Source: Streptomyces sp. V4I2 (GTDB taxonomy: Bacteria > Actinomycetota > Actinomycetes > Streptomycetales > Streptomycetaceae). From it: a DNA stretch of 64,000 bases. The translations under genes and the position numbers were made by a program. Shown here in pieces: positions 8,412 through 17,273 of this stretch. The first letter of the stretch is position 1. The number at the start of each line of letters is the position of its first letter. The notes under the pieces were generated by a model. The model was given only the letters and a program-made list of their open reading frames with translations. It was not told where the DNA came from and did not search any database. Location: NCBI RefSeq assembly GCF_030817655.1, contig NZ_JAUSZM010000003.1, forward strand, positions 3,534,001 through 3,598,000. The letters are read 5' to 3'.

Positions 8412-10979
8412 GTGCGCACCACGAGAACCGTTCCTGCGAGACCTGTTCTGATCACCGCCCTCGCCGTCACCACGGCGGGCTCACTCCTGCTCACCCCCCA
8501 CACCGCCGTCGCGAGGCCCGAGCCCGAGCCCCCCGTCACCCGCGAGGGCCCCGCCGTCGACAACCGCGCCGCCCGTGCCCCCGAGAGCGCCGCCGAACGG
8601 GCCCTCACCGGTCAGGGCAGCCCGACCACCGGCACCGGGCGCGGCTATCCCCGCGAACAGGTTCTGACCCCCGACCCGGAGAACCCCGCCGACAGGTCCA
8701 TCAAGCTCGGCCTCACCCCGTACCACGGGATCGCCCCGAAGCTGAACGCCCTGCAACGGCTCGGCGACCGCGTGAGCGTCGAGGTCGCGGGCCGTTCGGC
8801 CGGCGGGCACCGGCTCTACCTCGTGACCGTGACCGCCCCGGAGAGCGCCCGGCAGGCCCGCGCCCAGGAGCGGATGCGCGAGCTGATCGAGAGCGTGCCG
8901 GGCAGGGCCGCCAAGGACCCGGCGGTCAAGGCGGGTTACAAGACTCCCGTCTTCTTCAACAACAACATCCACGGCAACGAGTGGGAGGGCACCGACGCCT
9001 CCCTGAGGATCGTCGAGCAGCTCGCGACCGCGAACGACGCGAAGACGAAGGACCTCCTCGCGCACAGCCGCCTGTACTTCAACATCACGGCCAACCCGGA
9101 CGGCCGTATCGCCGGCACCCGCGCCAACGCCAACGGCTTCGACATGAACCGGGACTTCGTCACCGCCTCGCAGCCCGAGGTGCGGGCGATGCGGCAGATC
9201 GAGATCGACAAGCAGCCGGCCGTCATGCTCGACCTGCACGGCTACGTCAACGGCACGCTCATCGAGCCCACCACTCCCCCGCACGGCGAGAACTACGAGT
9301 ACGACCTGTTCCTGAAGAACACCTACGCCAACGCCCTCCGCATGGAGTCCGCCGTCAACGGCCTCGGCTACACGCCCGCGAAGGACGGCGTGCGGCCCGC
9401 GCAGATCCCCTTCCGGGACCAGGAGGAGGGCTGGGACGACTGGCCGCCGATCTTCACCCCGCAGTACGCGGCCTTCCACGGCACGGTCGCCGCGCACACC
9501 GTGGAGATCCCGCTGGCGGTGAACAACGCCGCCTACACCAGCCTGCCGGAGAGCGAACTGCGCCGCCGGTCCGCGATCAACGTGGACGTGGCCGGTGCCG
9601 CCATCCGGGCCACTCTCGACTTCGTCCGGACGAACCGCGCGTCGCTGGTCGCCGACCAGATCGAGGTCTTCCGGCGCGGGGCGGCGGGCGCGGCCCAGGT
9701 GCCGGTTTCGGAGGAGACCGTGCCGGGCGTTCCGGGCATCGGTCCGGAGGACGTGTACACCACCGACTTCCCGCGGGCGTATGTCATCCCCGGAGGGTCC
9801 GCCGCCGCCGCCCGGCTCGTCGACCATCTCCTCGCCAACGACGTCCGGGTGACCCGCGCCGCCCGCGACTTCCGGCTCGCGGGACGGTCGTACACGAAGG
9901 GCTCCTACGTCGTCGACATGCACCAGCCCAAGCGAGGGCTCGCCAACGTGCTGCTCGCCGACGGGACGGACATCAGCGACAAGGTCTCGGTGATGTACGA
10001 CATCTCGGGCTGGAGCCTGGGCCGCCTGTGGGGCGCCACGGTCGAGCCGGTGACCTCCGGCGGCCTGACGGGCCTGCCGCTGCGGACCGTGGACGAGGCC
10101 GCGCCGGTCGGTCACGTCGCCCCGCGCGGCGACCTGCGGCTGCGGCTCGACGACCCGCAGGAGATCGCGGCAGTCAACTCCCTTCTCCAGCAGGGCGTTC
10201 CGGTACGGCGGTCCGCGGACGGCAGTGCGATCGTGCCGGCGTCGGCGCGGACGAAGGCAGCCGCGGCGGCGCGGACGTACGACGTCGCCTTCGACGCGAC
10301 CAAGGTGACCGGCACGACCGAGCTGCACCGGCTGCGGGTGGCCGCGGCCGTCACGCCCGGTGAACTGTTCGCGCTGCGGGAGATGAACTTCGAGGTCACG
10401 CCGGTCTCCACGGCCGTGCTGAACGCGGGCTTCGACTGGTCGGCGGCGGACGTGCTGTTCGTGTCGGCGGGGCTGGACCACGGCGCCCTGAACACGACCG
10501 CCCGTACCGCCCTCGACGCCTTCCTCGACAGCGGGCACGGGCTCGTCGGGCGCGGGGTCACCGGAGCCGAGCTGAGCACCGCCGCCGGGCTGCTGGCGGC
10601 GAAGCCGGTCGAGGGCAACGGGGACGCCAACGGTGTGGTGCGGGTGGTGAATTCGGGACCGGTGACGGCAGGTGCGCCGGAGCACGGGTTCGTGTACGCG
10701 CCCGTCTGGTTCACCGACCTCGGCCCCGGGGTCCGGGTGGAGCAGACCTACGGGACCGGTAACCCGCTCGTCTCCGGGCACTGGCGAGCGCTGGAGGACG
10801 GCTCCGGCGGTCCCGCCCAGGCGGCGGGGCAGGCCTCGGTCGTCAGTGGCTCGGGGGCCGTTCTGTTCGGCACCGAGCCCCTCTTCCGGGACCATCCGAA
10901 GGGGGAGTTCGCGCAGGTGGCACGCGCGCTGTTCACAGTGGCGCAGGCGCGTGGCGGTACAGGTGAGGAGAGCGGATGA
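8412..10979 (+). CDS. Secreted M14 zinc carboxypeptidase
   Basis: An 855-residue protein from GTG at 8412, preceded by AGGAGG at 8401-8406. The first 35 residues form a signal peptide ending near TAVARPE. The M14 domain follows: the zinc motif H187-x-x-E190 in HGNEWEG, the second zinc ligand H276 in LDLHGYVNG, and FDMNRDF. The C-terminal 450 residues carry no recognised motif and may include a type-1 glutamine-amidotransferase-like region (FVSAGLDHGAL). M14 enzymes trim C-terminal residues from peptides or cell-wall peptides, here outside the cell. A longer in-frame open frame upstream to 7161 is antisense to the neighbouring gene and was rejected. The stop overlaps the next gene (ATGA). Confidence 0.92.
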   Translation: MRTTRTVPARPVLITALAVTTAGSLLLTPHTAVARPEPEPPVTREGPAVDNRAARAPESAAERALTGQGSPTTGTGRGYPREQVLTPDPENPADRSIKLGLTPYHGIAPKLNALQRLGDRVSVEVAGRSAGGHRLYLVTVTAPESARQARAQERMRELIESVPGRAAKDPAVKAGYKTPVFFNNNIHGNEWEGTDASLRIVEQLATANDAKTKDLLAHSRLYFNITANPDGRIAGTRANANGFDMNRDFVTASQPEVRAMRQIEIDKQPAVMLDLHGYVNGTLIEPTTPPHGENYEYDLFLKNTYANALRMESAVNGLGYTPAKDGVRPAQIPFRDQEEGWDDWPPIFTPQYAAFHGTVAAHTVEIPLAVNNAAYTSLPESELRRRSAINVDVAGAAIRATLDFVRTNRASLVADQIEVFRRGAAGAAQVPVSEETVPGVPGIGPEDVYTTDFPRAYVIPGGSAAAARLVDHLLANDVRVTRAARDFRLAGRSYTKGSYVVDMHQPKRGLANVLLADGTDISDKVSVMYDISGWSLGRLWGATVEPVTSGGLTGLPLRTVDEAAPVGHVAPRGDLRLRLDDPQEIAAVNSLLQQGVPVRRSADGSAIVPASARTKAAAAARTYDVAFDATKVTGTTELHRLRVAAAVTPGELFALREMNFEVTPVSTAVLNAGFDWSAADVLFVSAGLDHGALNTTARTALDAFLDSGHGLVGRGVTGAELSTAAGLLAAKPVEGNGDANGVVRVVNSGPVTAGAPEHGFVYAPVWFTDLGPGVRVEQTYGTGNPLVSGHWRALEDGSGGPAQAAGQASVVSGSGAVLFGTEPLFRDHPKGEFAQVARALFTVAQARGGTGEESG

Positions 10980-12127
10980 CACACGAGATCCACGGCACCG
11001 TCGCGGACGGATTCGAGGCGGTGCGCGAGGAGTTCGCCGCCTTCGCGGCGGGGGAACGACCGGACTACGAGGGGCAGTTGTGCGCATACGTGCACGGCCG
11101 CAGAGTCGTCGACCTGTGGACGGGCGACGGCGCCGACGCCGGGTCCCTCTACGGCGTGTACTCCTCGACCAAGGGTGCCGCCCACCTCGTGGTCGCGCTC
11201 CTCGTGCAGGACGGCACGCTCGAGCTGGACCGCAAGGTGACGTACTACTGGCCGGAGTTCAGCGCCGAGGGCAAGGGCGCGCTGACCCTGCGCGAGCTGG
11301 TCTCGCACCGCGCGGGCGTGGTCGGGCTCGACGCCGGGTTCACCGCGCAGGAGCTGGCCGACGACCGGCTGGTCGCCGAACGGCTCGCCGACCAGCGGCC
11401 GTTCTGGCGGCCGGGCACGGCGTTCGGCTACCACGCGCTCGTCATCGGCGCGCTCGCCGGAGAGGTCGTACGGCGCGCCACCGGCCGTACGCTCCAGGAG
11501 GTGTACGAGGAGCGGATCCGCGTCCCGTACGGGCTCGACTTCTTCCTGGGGCTGCCCGAGGCACTGGAACCCCGCTACCGCCCGGTCCAGCCGATGACCC
11601 CGACGGCGACGCAACAGGCGCTGCTGGACTCGGTGCAGACCGGTCCGCACACGCTGTCCTCGATCGCCTTCAACCAGCACGTGCCGAACGCGGGTGACCT
11701 GGTGGACTACGCCAACTCCCGTGCCGTACGCGCCAAGGGACCGGCCTCGGCGGGCGGGGTCGCCGCCGCGCGCGGGCTCGCCGGGATGTACGCGGCGGCG
11801 ATCAGCGAGGTGGACGGGCGGCCGCCGCTGCTGAAGCCGGACACCGTGGCCGAGGTGGGGCAGATCCACTCGGCCGGGTACGACCTGGTGGCCCGGGCGC
11901 ACAAGTCGTACGGGCTCGGCTTCCAGGCGACGGCCGACATGTGGCATCCGTTCCTGGGTGCCGGGACGTTCGGGCACAGCGGCGCGGGCGGTTCACAGGC
12001 CTTCGCCGATCCGCGCAGCGGGCTGGCGTACGGCTACACCCGCCGCCGGATGGCCTTCCCGGGCGGGGCGGCACCGGAGAACGAACGGTTCGTGAGGTCC
12101 GTGCACTCAGCGGCGCTGGCGGCCTGA
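10976..12127 (+). CDS. Serine hydrolase, class C beta-lactamase/EstB-like
   Basis: A 383-residue member of the beta-lactamase/DD-peptidase superfamily. The active-site SxxK is S63-S64-T65-K66 in VYSSTKGAAH, followed by VALLVQDGTLELDRKV. The second motif is FGYHALVIGALAGEV, where Tyr is the general base, and GHSGAGGSQAFADP near residue 330 fills the third motif position. There is no signal peptide, so it is probably a cytoplasmic esterase or peptidase of the EstB type, not an antibiotic-resistance enzyme. The start overlaps the M14 stop by 4 bases, so the two are translationally coupled and may act on related substrates. A strong terminator follows. Confidence 0.9.
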   Translation: MTHEIHGTVADGFEAVREEFAAFAAGERPDYEGQLCAYVHGRRVVDLWTGDGADAGSLYGVYSSTKGAAHLVVALLVQDGTLELDRKVTYYWPEFSAEGKGALTLRELVSHRAGVVGLDAGFTAQELADDRLVAERLADQRPFWRPGTAFGYHALVIGALAGEVVRRATGRTLQEVYEERIRVPYGLDFFLGLPEALEPRYRPVQPMTPTATQQALLDSVQTGPHTLSSIAFNQHVPNAGDLVDYANSRAVRAKGPASAGGVAAARGLAGMYAAAISEVDGRPPLLKPDTVAEVGQIHSAGYDLVARAHKSYGLGFQATADMWHPFLGAGTFGHSGAGGSQAFADPRSGLAYGYTRRRMAFPGGAAPENERFVRSVHSAALAA

Positions 12128-12141
12128 CGCGGTACGACGGA

Positions 12142-12170
12142 GGCCGCACCCCATGTCCAGGGGTGCGGCC
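12142..12170. terminator. Bidirectional terminator hairpin
   Basis: GGCCGCACCCC (12142-12152) pairs exactly with GGGGTGCGGCC (12160-12170) around a 7-nt loop. It lies between convergent genes ending at 12127 and 12208 and can serve both. Confidence 0.85.
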
Positions 12171-12207
12171 TGCGCCGCAACGAACGTCCGGCAGACGTGC
12201 CCGTAGA

Positions 12208-13230
12208 TCAGAGCTTGACGATCATCTTCCCGGTGTTGTCGCCGCGCAGGACGCCGAGGAACGCCTCCAGGTTGTTCTCGATGCCCTCGACGACCGTCTC
12301 GCGGTACTTGAGCGCGCCGGAGGCGACCCAGGGGCCGACCTCCTGGACGAACTGCGGCTGGAGGTCCGCGTGGTCGTTGACGAGGAAGCCCTCGATGCGG
12401 CCGCGGGTCTGGATGAGGCGGGCGAGGTTCCGCGGGCCGGGGGCGGGCTCGGTGTTGTTGTAGACCGAGATCATTCCGCAGACCGCGATCCGGCCGTCGC
12501 GGTTGAGCTGCCCGATGGCGGCTTCCAGGTGGTCGCCGCCGACGTTGTCGAAGTAGACGTCGACGCCGTCCGGGGCGGCCTCGCGGAGCTGCTGGGCGAC
12601 CGAGCCGTTCTTGTAGTTGAACGCCGCGTCGAAGCCGTACTCCTCGACGAGGAGCTTGACCTTCTCGTCGGAACCGGCCGAGCCGATGACCCGGGAGGCA
12701 CCCTTGAGCCTGGCGATCTGGCCGACCTGGCTGCCGACGGCACCGGCCGCGCCGGAGACGAACACCGAGTCGCCCTCCTTGAAGGCGGCGGTGCGCAGCA
12801 GGCCCGCGTAGGCGGTGAGGCCGGTCATGCCGAGGACGCCGAGGTACGTGGAGAGCGGGGCGGCCTCGGGGTCCACCTTGACCGCCTGCTGGGCGTCGAA
12901 GGTGGCGTACTCGCGCCAGCCGCCGAAGTGCAGCACGTGGTCGCCGACGGCGATGCCCTCGGCCTGCGAGGCGACGACCTCGCCGACCGCACCGCCCTGC
13001 ATGGCCTTGCCCAGCTCGAAGGGGGCCACATAGGACTTGGCGTCGCTCATCCGGCCACGCATGTACGGGTCGACGGAGAGGTACGCGTTGCGTACGAGCA
13101 CCTGGCCGGGACCGGGCTGCCGGATCTCCGCCTCGGCCAGCTCGAAGTCCTCGGGCTTGGGCCAGCCGACGGGGCGGCTGAGCAGACGCCATTCGCGGCT
13201 TGCGGCGGGGAGTGTGCGGGTGTCGGACAT
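12208..13230 (-). CDS. NADP-dependent MDR oxidoreductase (CurA/LTB4-dehydrogenase type)
   Basis: A 340-residue zinc-free medium-chain reductase. VDPYMRGRMSDAKSYV near residue 48 is typical of the CurA/leukotriene-B4-dehydrogenase branch, and the nucleotide-binding loop is SGAAGAVGSQVGQIAR near residue 152. VYFDNVGGDHLEA and the tyrosine-containing segment near MISVYNN also fit. These enzymes reduce alpha,beta-unsaturated ketones and aldehydes with NADPH. The start at 13230 (MSDTRTLP) was chosen because GAGGAAGG lies 8 bases upstream; a longer frame would begin upstream of this box. It is divergent from a MarR regulator, with paired palindromes between them, so MarR probably controls it. Confidence 0.93.
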   Translation of the reverse strand: MSDTRTLPAASREWRLLSRPVGWPKPEDFELAEAEIRQPGPGQVLVRNAYLSVDPYMRGRMSDAKSYVAPFELGKAMQGGAVGEVVASQAEGIAVGDHVLHFGGWREYATFDAQQAVKVDPEAAPLSTYLGVLGMTGLTAYAGLLRTAAFKEGDSVFVSGAAGAVGSQVGQIARLKGASRVIGSAGSDEKVKLLVEEYGFDAAFNYKNGSVAQQLREAAPDGVDVYFDNVGGDHLEAAIGQLNRDGRIAVCGMISVYNNTEPAPGPRNLARLIQTRGRIEGFLVNDHADLQPQFVQEVGPWVASGALKYRETVVEGIENNLEAFLGVLRGDNTGKMIVKL

Positions 13231-13253
13231 GGAACCGGCCTTCCTCAAAATAC

Positions 13254-13292
13254 TTCAGTGCCTGAAACAACCATGCTCCTGAACATTTCAGG
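13254..13292. promoter_or_regulatory. Twin palindromes, probable MarR operators
   Basis: TTCAGTGCCTGAA (13254-13266) and CCTGAACATTTCAGG (13278-13292) are each palindromes built from CTGAA/TTCAG half-sites around 3-nt centres, with centres 25 bp apart. They fill the gap between the divergent oxidoreductase and MarR genes, where binding would repress both. Confidence 0.75.
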
Positions 13293-13321
13293 ATGTCAAG
13301 TAACGGGGTACCCTGGATCCC

Positions 13322-13765
13322 ATGGCCACACCCGAGAAAACCCGCCGGCCCGACGCGTTGACCATGGAGGTGGTCGAGCTGATCGGTGACGTCGTGGCGC
13401 GTTTCTACGAGGACTACGAGGAGGCGGCCGCGGAGCACGCGCTGACCGGAGCGCAGGCGCGGCTGCTGAGCCTGCTGTCGCTGGAGCCCCTGCCGATGCG
13501 GAAGCTGGCCCAGAAGCTGAAGTGCGAGCCGTCCAACGTGACGGGCATCGTCGACCGACTGGAGGCCCGCGGACTCGTCGAGCGCCGGGCGGCCCCGGCG
13601 GACCGCCGGGTGAAGGTGGCGGCCGCGACGGATGAGGGGCGGCGGGTCGCCCGGGAGCTGCGGGAAGGGCTGCGCTTCGCGCGGGAGCCCATGGCCGGAC
13701 TGTCCGACGAGGAACGGCAGTCTTTGCGGGATTTGCTGCGGCGGATGCTGGAGCAGGGGTCTTAG
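13322..13765 (+). CDS. MarR-family transcriptional regulator
   Basis: A 147-residue winged-helix repressor. The dimer helix is at 15-45, the recognition helix region at about 60-85 (MRKLAQKLKCEPSNVTGIVDRLEARGLV), and the wing at VERRAAPADRRVKVAAATDEG. These features and the length are standard for MarR. The ATG follows a short untranslated stretch containing the second palindrome. The divergent MDR reductase is the likely target, with release by an electrophile or quinone-like ligand; the ligand is inferred from the family only. Confidence 0.92.
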   Translation: MATPEKTRRPDALTMEVVELIGDVVARFYEDYEEAAAEHALTGAQARLLSLLSLEPLPMRKLAQKLKCEPSNVTGIVDRLEARGLVERRAAPADRRVKVAAATDEGRRVARELREGLRFAREPMAGLSDEERQSLRDLLRRMLEQGS

Positions 13766-13841
13766 TCGCGCACCACACCCCGCTTGCAGGGCGCCGGAGG
13801 CGCCCGGAAGGCCGCTGGGCCCGTCGGACAGGCCCTGAGCC

Positions 13842-14906
13842 CTAGGTGCACCACCACAAGAAGCGGTTGCACGTTTCCGACGGTGACGGGTTCGCGGTCG
13901 GTTCCGATGTCGTGGGGTCCGTCGTGGGAGTCGGGGACTGTGCCGGGGGCGCGGGGTCCGCGGTGGTGGGGGACGTGCCCGGGTCCCTGGTGGGCGACTG
14001 GGCGTCCTTGTCGGAGTCGTCCTCGTCCTTCTTCGTGTCGTCGTCCTTCGCGGACTCCGAGGCGGAGGGGGAGGCCGACGCGGTCGGGGAGGCCGAGTCC
14101 GACGCGCTCGCTCCGGTGCCTGCCTCGCCGTCCCGCGCCTTGGCCGACTCGCTCACCTCCGTCGCCGCGCCGTCCGCGGACTCGCCGCCGGCCGCCGCGG
14201 GCTTCGGGCTGGAGCCCGGGGCGTCCATGCCGAGTTCCGCGAGGCTCAGCCCGCCGGCCGCCAGCACGAAGCCGGCGGCGATCAGGAGGGTCCGGCGGCG
14301 GCGGCGCCGGTGCGCGGCGGCCTTTCGGTCGCGTCGGCTCGCACCGCCCGCGGGGCCGTCGTCCCGGGTGTCGTCGTCGGCGTCTTCGTCGTGGTCGTCG
14401 TACTCTTCGGCGTCCTCGGGGACTACCGCGCCCCGGCCGCCACGTCCTCGCGCGCGTCTTCGGGCCGCCCGCCCGCCCGAGGGTTCCGCCACCGCCTCGG
14501 ACCGGTGAGCGGCCGCCTCGGTCCCGGCCGTGCCGGTGTCGTCGCCGTCAGCACCGTCGCCACTCGCGCTCGCGACCCCGGAGGAGGCGTCTCCGTTCCC
14601 CGCAGCCGTCCCCTGAGCGTCCCCGTAGGGGCCGACAGCCTGGCCGCCACCCCCGTACGCCTCAGCCGCGTGGCCGCCTTCGTACGCCGCGCCCGCGCCC
14701 CCGCTCGGGTACCCGTCCGCGTATCCGCCGCCGTACGTCCCGTCGGCCCCGTACGCCTGGTACGCCCCGGCTCCGCCCGGTGCCACGGCCTCGGCCGGCG
14801 CGGGCTGCTGCGTCGCGTACGCGCGGACGGATTCGGCTGAGGTGCCGCACCCCGGGCAGGCGAGGGCGCCGTTGAGGTGCCGTCGGCACGGGAGGCAGTA
14901 GTCCAT
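13842..14906 (-). CDS. SCO2400-like zinc-ribbon membrane protein
   Basis: A 354-residue protein. The N-terminus MDYCLPCRRHLNGALACPGC holds two CxxC pairs (Cys4/Cys7 and Cys17/Cys20), a zinc ribbon that begins many Streptomyces SCO2400-type proteins. A low-complexity Gly/Ala/Tyr and acidic region follows, then a basic patch and one membrane span (LLIAAGFVLAAGGLSLAELG, about residue 210), then an Asp/Ser/Thr/Pro-rich external tail ending ETCNRFLWWCT. The C-terminal Cys-x6-Cys may form a disulfide outside the cell. Function unknown. The single span and the ribbon suggest a cytoplasmic sensor joined to a wall-spanning tail. Confidence 0.8.
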   Translation of the reverse strand: MDYCLPCRRHLNGALACPGCGTSAESVRAYATQQPAPAEAVAPGGAGAYQAYGADGTYGGGYADGYPSGGAGAAYEGGHAAEAYGGGGQAVGPYGDAQGTAAGNGDASSGVASASGDGADGDDTGTAGTEAAAHRSEAVAEPSGGRAARRRARGRGGRGAVVPEDAEEYDDHDEDADDDTRDDGPAGGASRRDRKAAAHRRRRRRTLLIAAGFVLAAGGLSLAELGMDAPGSSPKPAAAGGESADGAATEVSESAKARDGEAGTGASASDSASPTASASPSASESAKDDDTKKDEDDSDKDAQSPTRDPGTSPTTADPAPPAQSPTPTTDPTTSEPTANPSPSETCNRFLWWCT

Positions 14907-14922
14907 GACGCGGGAATATTAG

Positions 14923-14974
14923 GTTCCGCACAGGGAGCGCTCCTAGAGATCTCTGTGAAGGTTCCGTGCGGAAC
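14923..14974. promoter_or_regulatory. 9-bp inverted repeat upstream of SCO2400-like gene
   Basis: GTTCCGCAC (14923-14931) and GTGCGGAAC (14966-14974) are exact reverse complements 17-68 bases before the start codon. They could be a split operator or a leader hairpin. The gap 14907-15036 holds no gene. Confidence 0.4.
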
Positions 14975-15036
14975 TGGCGAGTCGAGTTTGCCCAGTTGAG
15001 GGCAAGCCCCGCCATTCCCCGCTATCTTCCGACACA

Positions 15037-15081
15037 CCGGAGCGGTCCGGCGCACGGCGTACGTGCGTCGGACCGCTCCGG
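15037..15081 (-). terminator. 20-bp terminator stem after the ytf-like operon
   Basis: Positions 15037-15056 pair with 15062-15081 around a 5-nt loop, with a single G-U wobble. It lies 55 bases past the last permease stop and should end the importer transcript efficiently. Confidence 0.88.
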
Positions 15082-15093
15082 CGTGACAGCGTC

Positions 15094-15127
15094 CCTTTCG
15101 GCCGTCCTTTCGGCCGTCCTTTCGGCG
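15094..15127. repeat. 12-bp tandem repeat, three copies
   Basis: CCTTTCGGCCGT is repeated nearly three times between the permease stop and the terminator stem. The unit includes a TTTCGG tetraloop-like word. It may add secondary structure to the transcript end. Confidence 0.7.
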
Positions 15128-15135
15128 CCCTCGGC

Positions 15136-16164
15136 TCAGGTTTTCCTACGGGTCGTCATGGCGCGCTGGATCAGGATGAACGCGCACAGCAGCACACCGG
15201 TGGCGATCTTCGTCCACCAGGAGCTGAGCGTGCCCTCGAACTGGATGATGCTCTTGATCAGGCCCAGGACGAGGACGCCGAAGAGGGTGCCCAGGACGTA
15301 GCCGGAGCCGCCCGTCAGCAGCGTGCCGCCGATGACGACCGCGGCGATCGCGTCGAGTTCCATGCCGGTCGCGTGCAGCGGGTCACCGGACTGGATGTAC
15401 AGGGTGAAGAGGAGGCCGGCCAGGGCCGAGCAGAAGCCGCTCACCGTGTACACGGCGATCTTGGTGCCGCCCTGCGGCAGGCCCATCAGCATGGCCGACT
15501 GCTCGTTGCCGCCGATGGCGTACACCCGCCGTCCGAAGCGCGTGTAGTGCAGGACGTAGAACGCCACGGCGAGGACGACGAGCGCGACGATGGCGCCGAC
15601 CGACAGGAAGCCCATCCCCAGCGACGCCTGTGCCTGGGCCATGCTGCTCACCGAGGAGTCGTCGATGGCGATCGACTCCTTGCTGATGACCAGGCACAGG
15701 CCCCGGAAGAGGAAGAGGCCGGCGAGGGTCACGATGAAGGGCTGGATCTCGAAGTTGTGGATCACATAGCCCATCAGGAAGCCGCCGAAGGCTCCCACGC
15801 CCAGCGCGATGGGGATGACGACCAGGATGGGCAGGCCCTGCTTCTCCACGAGCCACGCGGTGAGCATGGTCGTGAAGCCGATCACGGAGCCGACGGACAG
15901 GTCGATACCGCCGGACAGGATGACGAAGGTGGCGCCGACGGCGGCGACCAGCAGGTAGCCGTTGTCGATGAAGAGGTTGAGGAAGACCTGCGGTTCGCCG
16001 AAACCGTAGTTCGCGTAGCGGCTCAGGCCCCCGATGTACATCGCTATGAAGAGCGTGGCGGTCACCAGGACGGGCAGGCGCCGGTCGCCGAGCAGCTGGG
16101 CGCCCCTGGACGTCGTACGACTGTCCGGGGCCTTGGCCTTGGGGGTCTGGGTGGTCGCGCTCAT
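15136..16164 (-). CDS. yjfF: Sugar ABC transporter permease, YjfF type
   Basis: A 342-residue CUT2 permease with eight to ten membrane spans. The CUT2 motifs GATFVILSGGIDLSVGSVIG and IGGTLLTGGSGYVLGT are clear. It is the last gene of a four-gene minus-strand unit whose order (binding protein, ATPase, permease, permease) equals the ytfQRT-yjfF galactofuranose importer of Escherichia coli. The start ATG at 16164 overlaps the stop of the preceding permease (TGATG). The N-terminus is Thr/Pro/Lys-rich and cytoplasmic. Import of a furanose sugar is inferred from the binding protein. Confidence 0.9.
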   Translation of the reverse strand: MSATTQTPKAKAPDSRTTSRGAQLLGDRRLPVLVTATLFIAMYIGGLSRYANYGFGEPQVFLNLFIDNGYLLVAAVGATFVILSGGIDLSVGSVIGFTTMLTAWLVEKQGLPILVVIPIALGVGAFGGFLMGYVIHNFEIQPFIVTLAGLFLFRGLCLVISKESIAIDDSSVSSMAQAQASLGMGFLSVGAIVALVVLAVAFYVLHYTRFGRRVYAIGGNEQSAMLMGLPQGGTKIAVYTVSGFCSALAGLLFTLYIQSGDPLHATGMELDAIAAVVIGGTLLTGGSGYVLGTLFGVLVLGLIKSIIQFEGTLSSWWTKIATGVLLCAFILIQRAMTTRRKT

Positions 16165-17273
16165 CACGACACCTCCATCTTGGGGGCTGCCGCGGTGGTC
16201 GGGGTGGTGTCCGCCGGGGTGGCGGCCGACGTGCCGCTTCCGTTCGCGCCCGGTCCGGAGCCGAACCTGGCGCCGAACACCTTGGCGCGGAACTTCGGGG
16301 ACTGGAGCAGGCAGACGACGATGACGACGGCGGCCTTGAAGACCAGGTTGGTCTGGGTCGGCACGCCGATGGTGTAGATCGTGGTGGTCAGGGTCTGGAT
16401 GACGAGGGCGCCCACCACCGTGCCGCCGATGGAGAACCGGCCGCCCAGGAGCGAGGTGCCGCCGATCACCACGGCGAGGATCGCGTCGAGCTCGATCCAC
16501 AGACCGGCGTTGTTGCCGTCCGCGGCCGAGGTGTTGGAGCTGATCATCAGGCCCGCGATGCCGGCGCACAGCGCGCAGAACACGTACACCATGATCTTGA
16601 TGCGGCGGGACCTGATACCGACCAGGCGGCTGGCCTCGGCGTTGCCGCCGACCGACTCGACCAACAGGCCGAGGGCCGTACGGCGGGTCAGTGCCACGGT
16701 GACGGCCACGACCGCGGCCACCACGAAGATGGAGAAGGGCAGGGTCAGCCAGTAGCCGCCGCCGATCAGCTTGTACGGCTCGCTGTTGATGGTGATGATC
16801 TGGCCGTCGGTGATCAGCTGGGCCACGCCTCGTCCGGCGACCATGATGATGAGGGTCGCGATGATGGGCTGGATGCCCATCCGGGCCACCAGGAAGCCGT
16901 TCCACAGCCCGCAGACCACCGCGGCCACCAGGCCGATGCCCATGGCCAGGAACACTCCGGACAGGGCGTCCTGGTCGGACCGGTCGCTGATGTACGAGCA
17001 GGTCAGGGCTCCGGTGATGGCGACCACGGCGCCGACCGAGAGGTCGATGCCGCCGGTGGCGATGACCAGGGTCATACCGACCGCCACCAGGATCAGCGGC
17101 GAGCCGAACAGCACGATCGAGACGAGACTGCCGTAGAGGTGGCCGTCCGTCATCTTGATCGAGAAGAAGTCGGGGGTGAAGGGAACGTTGATCAGCAGCA
17201 GGACGACCAGCACGGCCACCGGCCAGAACAGGTGATGCTGCGTCAGCGCTCGCCATCGGGGAGTGGTGGTCAC
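16164..17273 (-). CDS. ytfT: Sugar ABC transporter permease, YtfT type
   Basis: A 369-residue CUT2 permease. The family segments VGMTLVIATGGIDLSVGAVV and VIGGTSLLGGRFSIGGTVVG are present, with hydrophobic spans throughout. GTG at 17273 overlaps the ATPase stop (GTGA). A 40-residue C-terminal tail rich in Gly, Ser, Thr and Pro (after VFGARFGSG) is longer than in enterobacterial YtfT. It should pair with YjfF to form the membrane pore. Confidence 0.9.
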   Translation of the reverse strand: MTTTPRWRALTQHHLFWPVAVLVVLLLINVPFTPDFFSIKMTDGHLYGSLVSIVLFGSPLILVAVGMTLVIATGGIDLSVGAVVAITGALTCSYISDRSDQDALSGVFLAMGIGLVAAVVCGLWNGFLVARMGIQPIIATLIIMVAGRGVAQLITDGQIITINSEPYKLIGGGYWLTLPFSIFVVAAVVAVTVALTRRTALGLLVESVGGNAEASRLVGIRSRRIKIMVYVFCALCAGIAGLMISSNTSAADGNNAGLWIELDAILAVVIGGTSLLGGRFSIGGTVVGALVIQTLTTTIYTIGVPTQTNLVFKAAVVIVVCLLQSPKFRAKVFGARFGSGPGANGSGTSAATPADTTPTTAAAPKMEVS

